A DNA stretch of 64,000 nt from Amphiduros pacificus (Eukaryota; Annelida; Polychaeta; Phyllodocida; Hesionidae): positions 5,025,059-5,089,058 of the forward strand of contig OX439012.1 in NCBI GenBank assembly GCA_949316495.1. The letters are read 5' to 3'. The stretch's first letter is position 1. Each line of letters opens with the position of its first letter. Made by a program: the position numbers and the translations under genes. Shown piece after piece: positions 27,870-41,500 of the stretch. The notes beneath the pieces were generated by a model that saw nothing but the letters and a program-made list of their open reading frames with translations, had not been told where the DNA came from and searched no databases.

Positions 27870-28275
27870 TGTGAAAGTTTACTGGAAATGCCTTCATAAA
27901 TGATTTTAAAAATCATTTCCAAGAGCAGACTTGAGCAGATAATTTCTGCCAATCAAAATGGCATGTTACATATTGAATTTATTATCTTGATTCTTATTGC
28001 CTGATATTTGTCTTGTTATTCAAAATGGCAGCCTCCTCGACAACTCAGTGATAGCTATTGGTTTTTTTTTTAAAGAATCACAAAAAATGGGAAAAGTCCA
28101 AGCCTAATGGAAAACATACAGAATTAGTTCCCTGAAAATACATCTTACTTATTAATAACTTATAGCTCTGACCAGCTGTTTCAGAGAAAATGGAAGTTGA
28201 GGGACAAAGAGAATGACAGAAAATGTCCACCCCCCTTCACTGCAGATGCTTTTCTATGCATAGCTACAATCACAT
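27870..28275 (+). repeat. Dispersed repeat copy, family B
   Basis: Shares ordered blocks with 31297-31775, 34905-35670 and 55325-55650: 'gagcagacttgagcagat', 'atggcagcctcctcgacaac', 'ttccctgaaaatac', and a 3' part with 'ctcactgc..atgct' and agctaca. No coding capacity or terminal inverted repeats were recognised. Confidence 0.6.
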
Positions 28276-28368
28276 AACAAATTATAAATTATTTTTTTTC
28301 AATTTAAATGTAGACATTGGGAATTAGATTTTTTTAAATGGCCCATCAATTAATTATTGAGACATCAA

Positions 28369-28373
<5 letters not shown>

Positions 28374-28451
<78 letters not shown>

Positions 28452-28480
28452 GATATATATATATATATCGAGATATTGGT
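28374..28480. repeat. (AT)n microsatellite
   Basis: About 75 bases of pure AT followed by two interrupted AT blocks. Nothing else is visible around it. Confidence 0.95.
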
Positions 28481-28499
28481 GAGAAAAAGGACTGATATA

Positions 28500-31400
28500 A
28501 TAAGACTAATATATTATTTCATAAAAGGTTGGATATAGTTTACCCATAGCATTTATCATAAGCGATGACCCTCTCATAGTCGAGGAGCCAAGCTGCAAAA
28601 AGTCCATTATTTCAGTTAGTCATGTTGGGATGAGCTTTTTGTTAGTGGCAATATGCATGTAATTTTTTAATTACTACTTGATGATCTGAGATTAACAAAA
28701 ATTGTTATGAAATCTAATTTCTGTTGAATAAAAACTATACAAAAGAGAAGTATTTGTGATATTATAACTTTATTCCCAGCAAGGGGTTATAACACAACCT
28801 CCAAGAGATTATCATGTATAATATATATTTATATATATACACAAAAAACACAAATGTTCCAAGATTATCTCAGGAATTATGAGGATTAGGAGAAGACGTA
28901 AATCTTGGAAAAGTTGGAACAATTTAAGTAAAATCCCAAATTTACCTCAAATTTACCTTAATGCAAGTTTAAATATATTAATTTACTTAACAATTAGCAA
29001 TTATACAGTTTTACTTTACATCAAAACCATATATTTAGGGAAATTTGTTTTCTTCAAGATATTCTAGGCAACAATATTTGAGCGTACAGTTAAAACATCA
29101 GGACTTATGTCCAAGAAGACATTCAGTCAACACGATATAGAAAAATACACTTTAGAATTAAATATATATGTTTATATATGAAATATTATAATAGTAAATG
29201 TGATAACAATCCACCAAATAATTTACCAGTTTAAAATAATCTAGTATGCAGTTATTTCAGTGCAGGTTGCTACTAAAAAAATCTAACAAAAAATGCTTTT
29301 CTATTCTTAAACTGAAATAATTATTGTAAATTCTAAAGTTAAATTAATCACATGTTTTGGTAGACTCTGGTATCAGAGACCTTTTGATCTTGTTTGAATT
29401 CTACCAGATATTTTTGAAAATGCATCCAACAATCACATTCTACACTTAAAACCAGTCTTGTTTGATGTCTTTTTTATGTATTTTTTCACTAATCTGGATT
29501 ATTTGGATAAAAAGTTGAATTCTACAAACTGTCTTTGACGGTCTTCTTTGCTCTACTGTTATAATTTTCAAATATGAATTGCTGAAAAAGTGAACACTTC
29601 ATTTAGAACGGAACCAAGCGTCCTGTCCTTCCAATATGTAGAATCACAGTGATTTTTTTATAGGATTTCTATGAGAAATGTACAAATATTAGTGTTTATT
29701 TACATAAGTCGACATGGTCATTTTTGTGAGTTGAAAGCCTACCATACCAAAAAAAAAATTTTAAAATTGTTTAGTTTTGCCAGTCTGCCTATTTTTAACA
29801 GGAAGTGGATTGTTCATAGAACAGACAATCCAATCTCCAGTTTCAAGTTCTCTTATAATACAATTCTCATAAGATTTCAAATACTTTCATATTATTAGCA
29901 TACTATTTACAATTTGAGTTTTTCATCCTCCTCAGCATAACAATACATCAATTTAACCATTTGTTTCTGTTGGCCTGTGTAATGTTAATATATTTCTTTA
30001 TTGCAATACTTCTAGTGCTTCTATGGCAAGTAAAACTATTAGACTGGGGAGTAAAAAATACAATGATTCTGAACCTAAGCCTGCCTTACATTGTCCACAA
30101 ACTTTAGTTCAGAACTTTAGACTGAACTCTTCTCGGGAGAATCCACCTCTATTCATTTAACTTTTATCCTGTCTCTTGGTATCATCCATATTTTAAATTA
30201 TTACACTGTGATATCAGTCCTGAGGGGAACTTTGCCCTTGTTGCTAAGCAACCATTCTGCAGGTCTATAAGATACAATGCATAATATATGACACTGCCTT
30301 CAAAGACAGATCAGCATTTGAACACATCACATTTTAGAGTTTAAATGACAACAAATGTAATGTATAATTACCTTATTATCATAGTACACAAGAAATAATC
30401 ATGTTTTGACAGATTCATTCATTTTCAACCTCTTTGAACATGGAATAAATCACGTTTTCATCAATCAACTTTTTTAACAAAATAATCATGCAAAAAAATG
30501 GTATTCCTTCACAAGATCATAACTATCATTAAAATAAAAGCAATTATTAACACAATTACATCATATATTATTTATCCGTCTATATTTATACACACAGTAG
30601 TATTTATTTATATATATGTAATGCAAACTTTAATGATGGAATGTTGGGGTATCACATCGTGTTTGGTGAATATTTGTTTTGAACCATATGTTGTGCAACC
30701 TCCTAGACAGATGCCTCAAATGTTTAATTGACTAGAGTGTGATTGAAATCTTTCTACTTTTCTTGCCTACTTTTGGGTTTCCATATAAGACAAGAGAGGC
30801 AATATTTTATCATGCAAGATATATTTTTGTATTTGGCAAAATAAAAAAAAATGTTTTGCTTCTGATCATAGTAAGTGAATGTTTTGATTAGCATGCCTTG
30901 TTTTTTTTTTCTGATGTAGTCTTTTTTTTTCATACAGCAAAAAAATTCAAACCAAAATACGGATAAGGATTGTACATTTACAAAAAATCTAATATTTGTT
31001 CAATGATAATGATACTTTTTCTTCTGAATATTGCTCTGTTAGATATATTTGATCTGATAAATACTTGTTCCGCCATATATCACAGTGGGCCAACCAGCGC
31101 TGAGAAACAAAACAATTTTTTTCCTGACCTTGATATTATTTTAAAACAGATCATACAAATCCCGAAGCATATTCTGTATAGGTCACTATCCTTGTAAAAA
31201 TATTGACAAACATCACAATTTGCATGCAATTTGTTCATATTTTCCCAAATGTAATTCAAATGATTTTACATACTCTTGAAAATATTACTTAAAATATAGA
31301 CCGAAGGTCTAAGAGGGGCACTGACCATTGCTTTGTTTTCGGTAAAAGCCTGAAAAATACTTTATAAATGATAGTTTTAAATATTTATACAGATTTGTAG

Positions 31401-32409
31401 GTTGAAACAGTCAATTTAGTGAAAGTATTATATCATTCTGTACACAAAATGGCTGGCTGACTCCATCACCCCCACACTGCTTTTTAATCAAAGTCTCAAA
31501 CTGGGGCTGTATTTAGATTGACAGAATAAGCCAATGGATGTTTCAGGCTTCTATGCACACAATAAACAGTTCACTTTTTGCCACTATATTTTTAATAGAT
31601 CATAAAAAATGTGAAAGTACATGGGAGTCTCATAGAAAATTTATATGATTCATAACCTGACAATACCAACAAGTAGTTTTGGAGAAGACTGAGTTTGACA
31701 GACAGACTGACAGAAAATCTCTCCCTCTCACTGCTTAAGCTATGTGGACAAAGTCAGCTTAGCTAAAATATCACAAACTAAACTGTAAATCATTATGTCT
31801 GGTTGAAAATAATATTAACTAAAATTAAACTATGGTTCAGACATGTTCAAAATGTATTAGGTTTTAGACCTGTTCTTACGCATCAAATTGTTCTTATACC
31901 CATATTTACACATGTACAGTATGAAAGCCATCAACCACAATGACTGCCATTAAACATATATTGTATATGACCAAGGAATGATCTCAAGGTCACATACTCC
32001 AGGTCAAACTTTGGCTGGGTTATTGAACTGCCAAATAAACTTTAAAATAGTCTTTAGAACATTATACTGCAGCCAAACTTCTTCAAATTACATTTTGAAC
32101 AATGATTAGAACAATCATCGCCCACAAATGAGATGGCAATGGATCTGTGCAAAGTCAAGTTATTAGTATTTTAGCAGTCATGTTTTCTTTCCATTGCTAG
32201 GCAACCACACCTATTACTAGGAAATGAGATAGAAATGTATTTGTGTATAATATATTTTTATCAAAAGTTATTATTAATACAAGCATAATAATGTTTGTAT
32301 CAATGCAGCAACATGCTCAAGACAATAAGAGCTAATACCAGCAAATGAGACAGAATTATATTTGGATGTCATGACATTGCCAAAATACACAACTGGCCAT
32401 TATTAAGCT
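28500..32409. other. AT-rich intergenic spacer between the convergent genes
   Basis: No exon, RNA gene or array was found apart from the family B copy listed separately. A palindromic 'gttgctaagcaac' occurs at about 30240 and a related 'ttgctaggcaacc' at about 32194. Confidence 0.6.
31297..31775 (+). repeat. Dispersed repeat copy, family B
   Basis: Begins near the small palindrome 'agaccgaaggtct'. It runs through 'gaccattgctttg', 'ccaatggatgtttcaggct' and 'ttttggagaag', and ends 'gacagacagactgacag' followed by 'cagcttagctaaaa'. The copy at 34905-35670 has the same order. Confidence 0.65.
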
Positions 32410-32517
32410 GCTATGTTTCTTCCAGTTGCTAGGCAGCCATGTTTTTCCCCGTTGCCAGGCAGCCATGTTCTCTCTGTTGCCAAGCAGCCATGTTCTCCCT
32501 GTTGCTAGGCAGCCATC
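32410..32517. repeat. Four-copy 26-bp repeat immediately after the ANO7 stop codon
   Basis: Units of 'gttgctaggcagccatgtt' plus a short pyrimidine spacer. On the gene's strand they follow directly after the TAA, so they form the start of the 3' UTR. Confidence 0.8.
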
Positions 32518-35500
32518 TTAGACTTTTGGAACTTTAAGTTGGCGGTCATCATCCTCTTCCAGATCCTCTTCTCGTCTAGCAATCTGCAACAAAATGGCAT
32601 AACTTCATATAATCATGAATGAGAAGGCCCAAAAAGATCAATGTGTTACCATATCAAATATGTTTCATTTAAAGTGTCAAAGATCAATCTAATTTACATT
32701 ATATATACAGTCCCTATTATAGAAAGCTTTGATGAGAGAAAGAAATCATTAAAACATCTATTGGTTCATTTTCAGAATTCTCTTTTCCTGAAATGTTCCA
32801 AACAAATAAAACACACTCTACTTTTCTGAATTAAAACTTTCATGAATTAAATCATGTAATAATTCACTTCTTTCAAAATTCAATGCGTCACATAAATTAC
32901 ACCTGATTGGCCTCATCCACTTAGAATCCGGCCCTTTAGACAAATCTCAAATTTTGGTTACAATTTAAATGCTATTTTATAGTGAAAATGAGACAAATAT
33001 GTACAAAATGACAACCCCCACTGATTCCTATAGTGATCTTGTTTATATATCTAATACTTATGATCCTGCCAAAATACATTATTTCCACTGCTGAAATGAA
33101 AAAAAAATCTACTTGTGATTTAAGTTCCCACTATTCCCTATTTTCTCACATCCTGAAATCCTGCTTTTATATACGTTCCTTCTGTTTCCTATCCTAAGAC
33201 ATTGGTTTCTTTCACATGAAATCCTTTGTGAATAAAAGTTCCATTTATTTGTCATGTTTACTATCCTATCTAGGTTTATTTTTTATCTGGGTTCTGACTT
33301 GCATGTACATATAAGTTCTTGCTCTTTACTACCCCGACACATTGGTTTGTTTAAACTTGAAATCCCATTAACATTCAAGTGCCTTCTATTAAATATCCTG
33401 AAATATAGTTATTTTATTTACTTGAGATCCTGCTTAGATATATGTTCCTTCTATTTAATATACTGAAATAAAGGTTTCTTTAAGACATGTTAGTATCCTT
33501 TTAAGTACTGTACTCATAATTAAGTTTCTATATCTCCTTATAATCCTGACACTTAAGTTTGTAATTTTCACCACAAAACTTACATAATTCTGGTTAAGAG
33601 GGAAATATTTAAAGTAATAACAAGTCAAATTCACACAAATAAATAACATTGTCCCATTTTGGGGCATTACAATATGTTTGGGCCCTACAATATTTTCAAA
33701 ACATGTTAATTATAACAACAATGCCATGTCAAGTTTGGAGCAGTTGGGATAGGAAAAAAAAACAAATTCAGATGAATCATTGGGGAGTCTAAAATCACAC
33801 TATATTCTACACAAAACAGAAAGGTGTGCACAATACTATATGGCCAAAAAATCAAAGAAACACAAAAACACTTCTAGACCACAATCTAAATGATATACAG
33901 TTACTATGACAACCACAATTCAACCACATCAGGTGGATACATGAAGCTCTGTCGGTAGCGTCCAACCTTCCAACTTCGCCCCGAGAAGAAGCAAAAATAC
34001 AAAGCTGAGATGGAGGAGAAGGACAAATGTTAAGAAAAGCAAGAAATGCAAAGATGAGGAGTAATAGAAGAAAATGAGACATAAGAAGAGGAGGTGGAGG
34101 AGGAAGGATGAACAATACTCGCTGAGCTTCATGTATACAGCACCAGGAAAAGGAAACAGTCTGTTTTATTGGGGTTTTTTTTAATAACAGACATTAAGGT
34201 ACATTGGTAAAAAGATAAATACATTTAGATTATTTGTCTTGATATCATTCTATATTGATGTTTTATCATTCCACAAGTGCTGATAAAAGGGAATTGCATT
34301 TGATCCAAATGGAGAAAATCACAAAATCTTATTTAAGATTTGAACGAAAAATACTTTCGCCAATACATCATCACGGAAATAACTGTTAACTCAAACTGAC
34401 TTAAACAGCAAAATTTTGCTGACACTACAACCAACCATTGATGAACATTGAAATCTAGACCTTGGGAGCATACATTATTTTTCTGAAACTAAGTTCACAC
34501 AAAAACATGAACATCAGTGCAGGGATCATGCCTTGTGCTAAGTGGCACCTACCTTGTCCATATCTGCCATCTAGAATCATATATAGCAAAGATAATTTGG
34601 AATTGCCATGCATAGTAATGTAAGAAAATTTATTACATGCTATTTTTAATATCTAAAAAGATTAAAAAATTTAAATGTGAGTCTATTGAAATGTAAAAAG
34701 CTGTCTGGCCTGTGCCAGTGAAACACCTTGCAAAATATTTTCGACCTCATTTCAGCGTGAATGTCACATGATCAATGATAAATCTATAACCTTATTTGAG
34801 TGGTCAAGCTTCAATCAACACCAGTCAATTTGCTGAAACTGATTTTGTAATCAACATGTGAAATAAAGATAACCATTGAAGCTTGAAATTCTGTAAAAAA
34901 CCAAAGGCCAATGGCCTTACAACTGTGCACACCATTGCTTTTTTGTAAAGTTTATGGATATTTCTCCCAAATACTTGCAATTTGCTTCATAAAATGATCG
35001 TTTTAAGTATTTACCCCTTTTAAAATCAATGTGGTAAACTAAATGTAGCCAATATTTGGGCTGATTCCATTAATTCTGCAATGCTAGAGGTCCCAAACTG
35101 AGGAGGCTATAACTAGGTCAGAGGAATGAGGCAATGGATGTTCCAGACTGTTTGCCCTTGTATTTTTTAAATCTTTTTTTTTTTTTAATTTCAACCTCAT
35201 GGAAAGTAGATGGAATTCATCTCCTGACAATCTATCTGGTAATATCTAAGGAGTCTTTTCAGGATTTTTCAGAGAAGACCACATTCTTGAGAGTAGCTAT
35301 TCTGAATCCAATATGGCAACCACTCAGTAAAACGTTCCCTTTTTCAGACAGTCTCAAACTGATGATATAATGAGATGAGAGGCACTCGGTGTTCTAATTA
35401 TTATTTTCAATGCCAAGGTGAGGTTGGCGACAGCTAATGATTTCTTTTAAAGAATAATAAATAACTGAAAAAAAATCTAAGCCTCATGAAAAATAGATAT

Positions 35501-38500
35501 CAATGGTCCCTGAAAATGCCACATTTTACTTATGAATAACTAAAAACTAGTTTCAGAACTCTACCCAGTAGTTTCAGAAGATTAAAGCTGACGGACAGAC
35601 AGAATGACTGAATAAATGTTCCCACCCCTCACTGCACACACTATGCTATAAGAGCCAGCACAGCTAAAAAAAACAATGAAATAAGAAATTAAACAATTCT
35701 GAATATTTATATGAAAATTTGAAAGAAAAAAAAATTATATCAAAAATATTCTTCACTTGTAGGAGGAATTTTAAAAAAAAGCAAGATTGGTTTATGAGTA
35801 TTCATACCATAGAACATTATTTCAGGTGCTGTCATTCCAAAAATGAATGCCCAATTACTCAGTCTTACTTCAGTAATTTTACTAATCAGACTAATACAAT
35901 TAAGATATGATGATCAAATTTTAACAGATTTTTTTTTTTCAATCATCATTTTAACTGGGTTGTTTTAAACTTGAAACGGGTGGGCAGTCAGTAGAGGAAT
36001 TGTAGCACATAATATATTTCACAATTTCACAGGTGCTTGAAAAGTGTCTACTATTATGACCACAAATCATCCCTTTTTAACATAAAAATAATATATCATT
36101 GGTGATTGAAGCAGCTACAATATTATCTTTCTGTGTACCTTATTATCTAAGATTTGAAACCAAGTCATTTTCACATGATAATCCTCGGTATTTGCTCCAA
36201 TATCAATTCTCATTTCAATAAAAATTGATAACTTTGCAAACCCCTGCTAAATTGGAAAGTAATCATCTGATCTTTAAAATGAAATAATACACGTTTTTGG
36301 TTACATTTCATGCCACTAGGGGTCACCATATTCCTCCATGTTTTGCTTTAAAGGACCACATCATACATTAAAAATATTTTATCAAAGTATTTTCCTCCAA
36401 ACAAAGAGTAACCACCAATAAATTCTATTTAATATTTACTCTATTTATATGTTATATAATAACCAAGTGGTGTTTTTTTTCTGAGTACTGCAATGTCTAT
36501 ATTAAAAGATTTTTTCACGTTATAAATAACCCTAATATCATTCATTGTTAAACCATACAAACACTAAATCTGTTAATGTCTACTGAGTTATCTCCTTTCA
36601 ATGTGAAATTACTTCAGTGAAATGAGAAAACGGATAATTTTATATTTTATCATAAAATATTTCCAAAAATAAGTAATTTTGGGAGCTGAATTCATGCAAT
36701 TGTACTGAGACTAGTTTAAGCTTCATATATATATATTGGGCTGGCAATCTGGGGGTCACTCTTCAAGTTGACCTTGATCTATACATATCGATACAAATCA
36801 AGACCACCGTACGACCATTTAACTCCAGGTCCTTGACCTTTACTGACCTTCATAAGGGTTTCCGTATCCGCCAGAGCCTGTCTAGCAAGGTAGCGTTCAC
36901 GCTTTATCTTAATTTCCAAGCTCTCGGGAATATCAGGAACCATGATGTCAATCAGACGACAGATGCCAAACACTATGTGCTGAAAACGGGAGGCAAGCAT
37001 AAATATATAGGTCGGTGGCTAGAAGTAAAACAAGGCCCAACATCTCCAATATACCTACCGTACCCAAACGAATATACATGTATATAATATTAATCCAATA
37101 TCACCAACTTTGTGTTATTTATAGAGGTTTTAAAAAGAAATAATGGTAAGGTTATGGTAGCACTATTAGGAATAAAGGAATATAAATATTCAATGGTATA
37201 AAGTATTCTGTAATCCAGTACAAACCTCTGGTACTCCGAATCTTTAAATTCTTCATGTATTTGAATTTTGATTAATTTTGTTTTCAACATCTTTATCTTA
37301 AAATCTATTGTTCGCTACTATACATGAATATCTTTACATTTTGTTCAACAGGATCCTTTCATATGATCATCTATTGCTCAACTGGATACAATCATATTAT
37401 ACCTTTATATGATCAGGTAGTAGAGATATTTACATCTATTGACCAGAAATTTACATCTATTGACCAGAAATTTACATCTATTGACCAGATATTTACATCT
37501 ATTGGCCAGGAATTTACATTTATTGGCCATAAATTTACATTTATTGACCAGGAATTTACATTTATTGGCCAGGAATTTACATCTATTGGCCAGGAATTTA
37601 CATTTACTGGCCAGGAATTTACATCTATTGGCCAGGAATTTACATTTATTGGCCAGGAATTTACATCTATTGGCCAGGAATTTACATTTATTGGCCAAGT
37701 GGACTGCATATTATCAAATAAATTTTGAAATCATCAAATGCGAAATTTTACAATGATACTGAATTAGCGGGCTATTAGTGAAATGACGCACAGTTAAAAC
37801 ACTGGATATCTTCTCAAATTTCCCCAAAACATATGGCACATAACGTCGCAGCTTGACGTAAATTTCATCATAAGTATTCATGTAAAATCATGAATAATCT
37901 CAGAACCTTGCTTCATAATTTGATATAAAAATGCCATATATAGCATGGAAGAGGTTTGAGAGGACATGGGCAGGAGTACTGTGTTATGTCATTCATATAA
38001 TGGACGGTGTGTACTGGAGTACTGGAGTGAATGCGGGGAAGGACAGGCATGCATACCTCAAATATGATAACAAATGCTAGGCGAATACATAGAAGCTGCC
38101 AATAAAATAAGGTTGGATGCCCTTCATTGTCCCGGAAATCCTTGTATCTGGAAAGAAAATATGCATAAATCTTGGACATAACTTGCAACTCATTTTGCCA
38201 TAATGGCTCGGTCGAAAAATATGCATATGAGATGGACATATTGGTGCTAATTGATAAATATAATTCACTCTTCAATCTTAATTTTTCAATGGTGCTGGTA
38301 AAAAATTCATTAATTTTGTTTCTTTCTGCATTTCCTGAATTTTGCAATTTTCTTAGTAATATTAATTTTTTCCTTAAAATGTCATTTGCTTGTTTCTATT
38401 GACACTTCTGTCCTTTATAATATCCTCCTTTCTCTTAATCATTTCATTTTTCTATTAACATTAACACTTCCCTGTAGAACTCATCACCATCTTTTTGAAA

Positions 38501-41500
38501 CTCATTTTTTCTCTTCCCAAAAATATACACTTGCCCCTTTTACCCTGATATTCACTTGCCCCTTTTACCCTGATATTTACTTGACCCTTTTACCCTGATA
38601 TTCACTTGACCCTAGTAACATACCTGCATGGTGGTAACATACCTGCATGGTGGTAACATACCTACATGGTGGCAACATACCTGCATGGTGGCAACATACC
38701 TGCATGGTTGTAACATACCTGCATGGTTGTAACATACCTGCATGGTGGTAACATACCTGCATGGTGGTAACATACCTGCATGGTGGTAACATACCTACAT
38801 GGTGGTAACATACCTACATGGTGGCAACATACCTGCATGGTGGTAACATACCTGCATGGTGGTAACATACCTACATGGTGGCAACATACCTGCATGGTGG
38901 TAACATACCTGCATGGTGGCAACATACCTGCATGGTGGTAACATACCTGCATGGTGGTAACATACCTGCATGGTTGTAACATACCTGCATGGTGGTAACA
39001 TACCTACATGGTGGTAACATACCTGCATGGTGGTAACATACCTACATGGTGGTAACATACCTGCATGGTGGTAACATACCTGCATGGTTGTAACATACCT
39101 GCATGGTTGTAACATACCTGCATGGTGGCAAGATACCTGCATGGTTGTAACATACCTGGATGGTTGTAACATACCTGCATGGTGGTAACATACCTGCATG
39201 GTGGTAACATACCTGCATGGTGGTAACATACCTGCATGGTGGTAACATACCTACATGGTGGCAACATACCTGCATGGTGGTAACATACCTACATGGTGGT
39301 AACATACCTACATGGTGGCAACATACCTGCATGGTGGCATCATACCTGCATGGTGGTAACATACCTACATGGTGGTAACATACCTACATGGTGGCAACAT
39401 ACCTGCATGGTTGTAACATACCTGCATGGTTGTAACATACCTGCATGGTGGCAACATACCTGCATGGTGGTAACATACCTGCATGGTTGTAACATACCTG
39501 CATGGTGGTAACATACCTGCATGGTGGCAACATACCTGCATGGTTGTAACATACCTGCATGGTTGTAACATACCTGCATGGTGGTAACATACCTGCATGG
39601 TGGTAACATACCTGCATGGTGGTAACATACCTACATGGTGGCAACATACCTGCATGGTGGTAACATACCTGCATGGTGGTAACATACCTACATGGTGGCA
39701 ACATACCTGCATGGTGGTAACATACCTGCATGGTGGTAACATACCTACATGGTGGTAACATACCTACATGGTGGCAACATACCTGCATGGTTGTAACATA
39801 CCTGCATGGTTGTAACATACCTGCATGGTGGCAACATACCTGCATGGTGGTAACATACCTGCATGGTTGTAACATACCTGCATGGTGGTAACATACCTGC
39901 ATGGTTGTAACATACCTGCATGGTGGCAACATACCTGCATGGTTGTAACATACCTGCATGGTTGTAACATACCTGCATGGTGGTAACATACCTACATGGT
40001 GGCAACATACCTGCATGGTTGTAACATACCTGCATGGTTGTAACATACCTGCATGGTGGCAACATACCTGCATGGTGGTAACATACCTGCATGGTTGTAA
40101 CATACCTGCATGGTGGTAACATACCTGCATGGTTGTAACATACCTGCATGGTGGCAACATACCTGCATGGTTGTAACATACCTGCATGGTTGTAACATAC
40201 CTGCATGGTGGTAACATACCTGCATGGTGGTAACATACCTGCATGGTGGTAACATACCTACATGGTGGCAACATACCTGCATGGTGGTAACATACCTGCA
40301 TGGTGGTAACATACCTGCATGGTGGCAACATACCTACATGGTGGTAACATACCTACATGGTGGTAACATACCTGCATGGTGGCAACATACCTGCATGGTG
40401 GTAACATACCTGCATGGTGGCAACATACCTGCATGGTGGCAACATACCTGCATGGTTGTAACATACCTGCATGGTTGTAACATACCTGCATGGTGGTAAC
40501 ATACCTGCATGGTGGTAACATACCTGCATGGTGGCAACATACCTGCATGGTGGCAACATACCTGCATGATTGTGACCTACCTGCATGGTTGTGACAGCGT
40601 GCCATTGGGGGCCCAGGCCAGGGTGAAGTTGACGTAACCCACGAGGTTCCAGTCAAACTGATACTGGTATAAGAGTTTGGGCAGGAACTCAGATGTAAAT
40701 GCGATAAGAAATGCCTGAAATGACAAGCCACGAAAATATACATTTCCAATTTGCACTATTTTACCATATATATATTTATAAAATTGACCAGAGTATATTT
40801 GGACTTGACAATGACATTAGGCATCCAAGGAATAATATCTAAATGTAATGTTCTGTTACTTTTTTTAGACATTCTTTAATTAATTTTCTCTCCCAAGAGT
40901 AGCACTAAAAATAGACAGGTTTGGTCAGATATTTTGGTCAGAGGGCAGCACCATATTCGGTGTTTTGATCAATGACACTAGAGGACAGCACCATACTGAA
41001 TGAAGCTACACTAGAGGACACTACTTACATTGCTGATGACTGCCAACTGAGCAAGCGCATCCAGAATGGTGAACCACACCCCGATGTTTTGTGCTCTCTC
41101 TGCCACAGGTCTGCGTGTCTCAGCAACAAATTTCTGAGCATCCAGTCGTATTTCTATCCAGTTGTTTAGAAGTGCAAATAATGGTGCCAATGGAAACGCT
41201 GCCACGAATATAGTGATGAAACCAAACTGCAAGACTGCCAAATACACGAACACAGAGTTAGTATTAGAGCTTTTTTTCCATCTCAGTCTAATTTTAATGG
41301 ATGACATACAAAGTATTTTTGTGTGCAGTTTAGTGATTAATAACCGTTACGGTATTAACCTAATACTTCAATGACCATCTCATAATATATTAAGAATATT
41401 GTTTGTATTTGTCTGAAAAGGTCTTTTAAAAATGTCATATTAGGTAGACTAACTCATTTCCAAATATTCTTCAAACAGGCCTTCATTGTCGATAAGTTCA

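Noticed and set aside
33852-34132. Leu/Phe-rich minus-strand frames resembling membrane segments
   Set aside because: They arise from a purine-rich + strand tract in an ANO7 intron, with no family similarity and no fit to anoctamin phase.
38577-40586. Minus-strand frames repeating [14 protein letters not shown]
   Set aside because: A by-product of the 19-bp donor array in an ANO7 intron.
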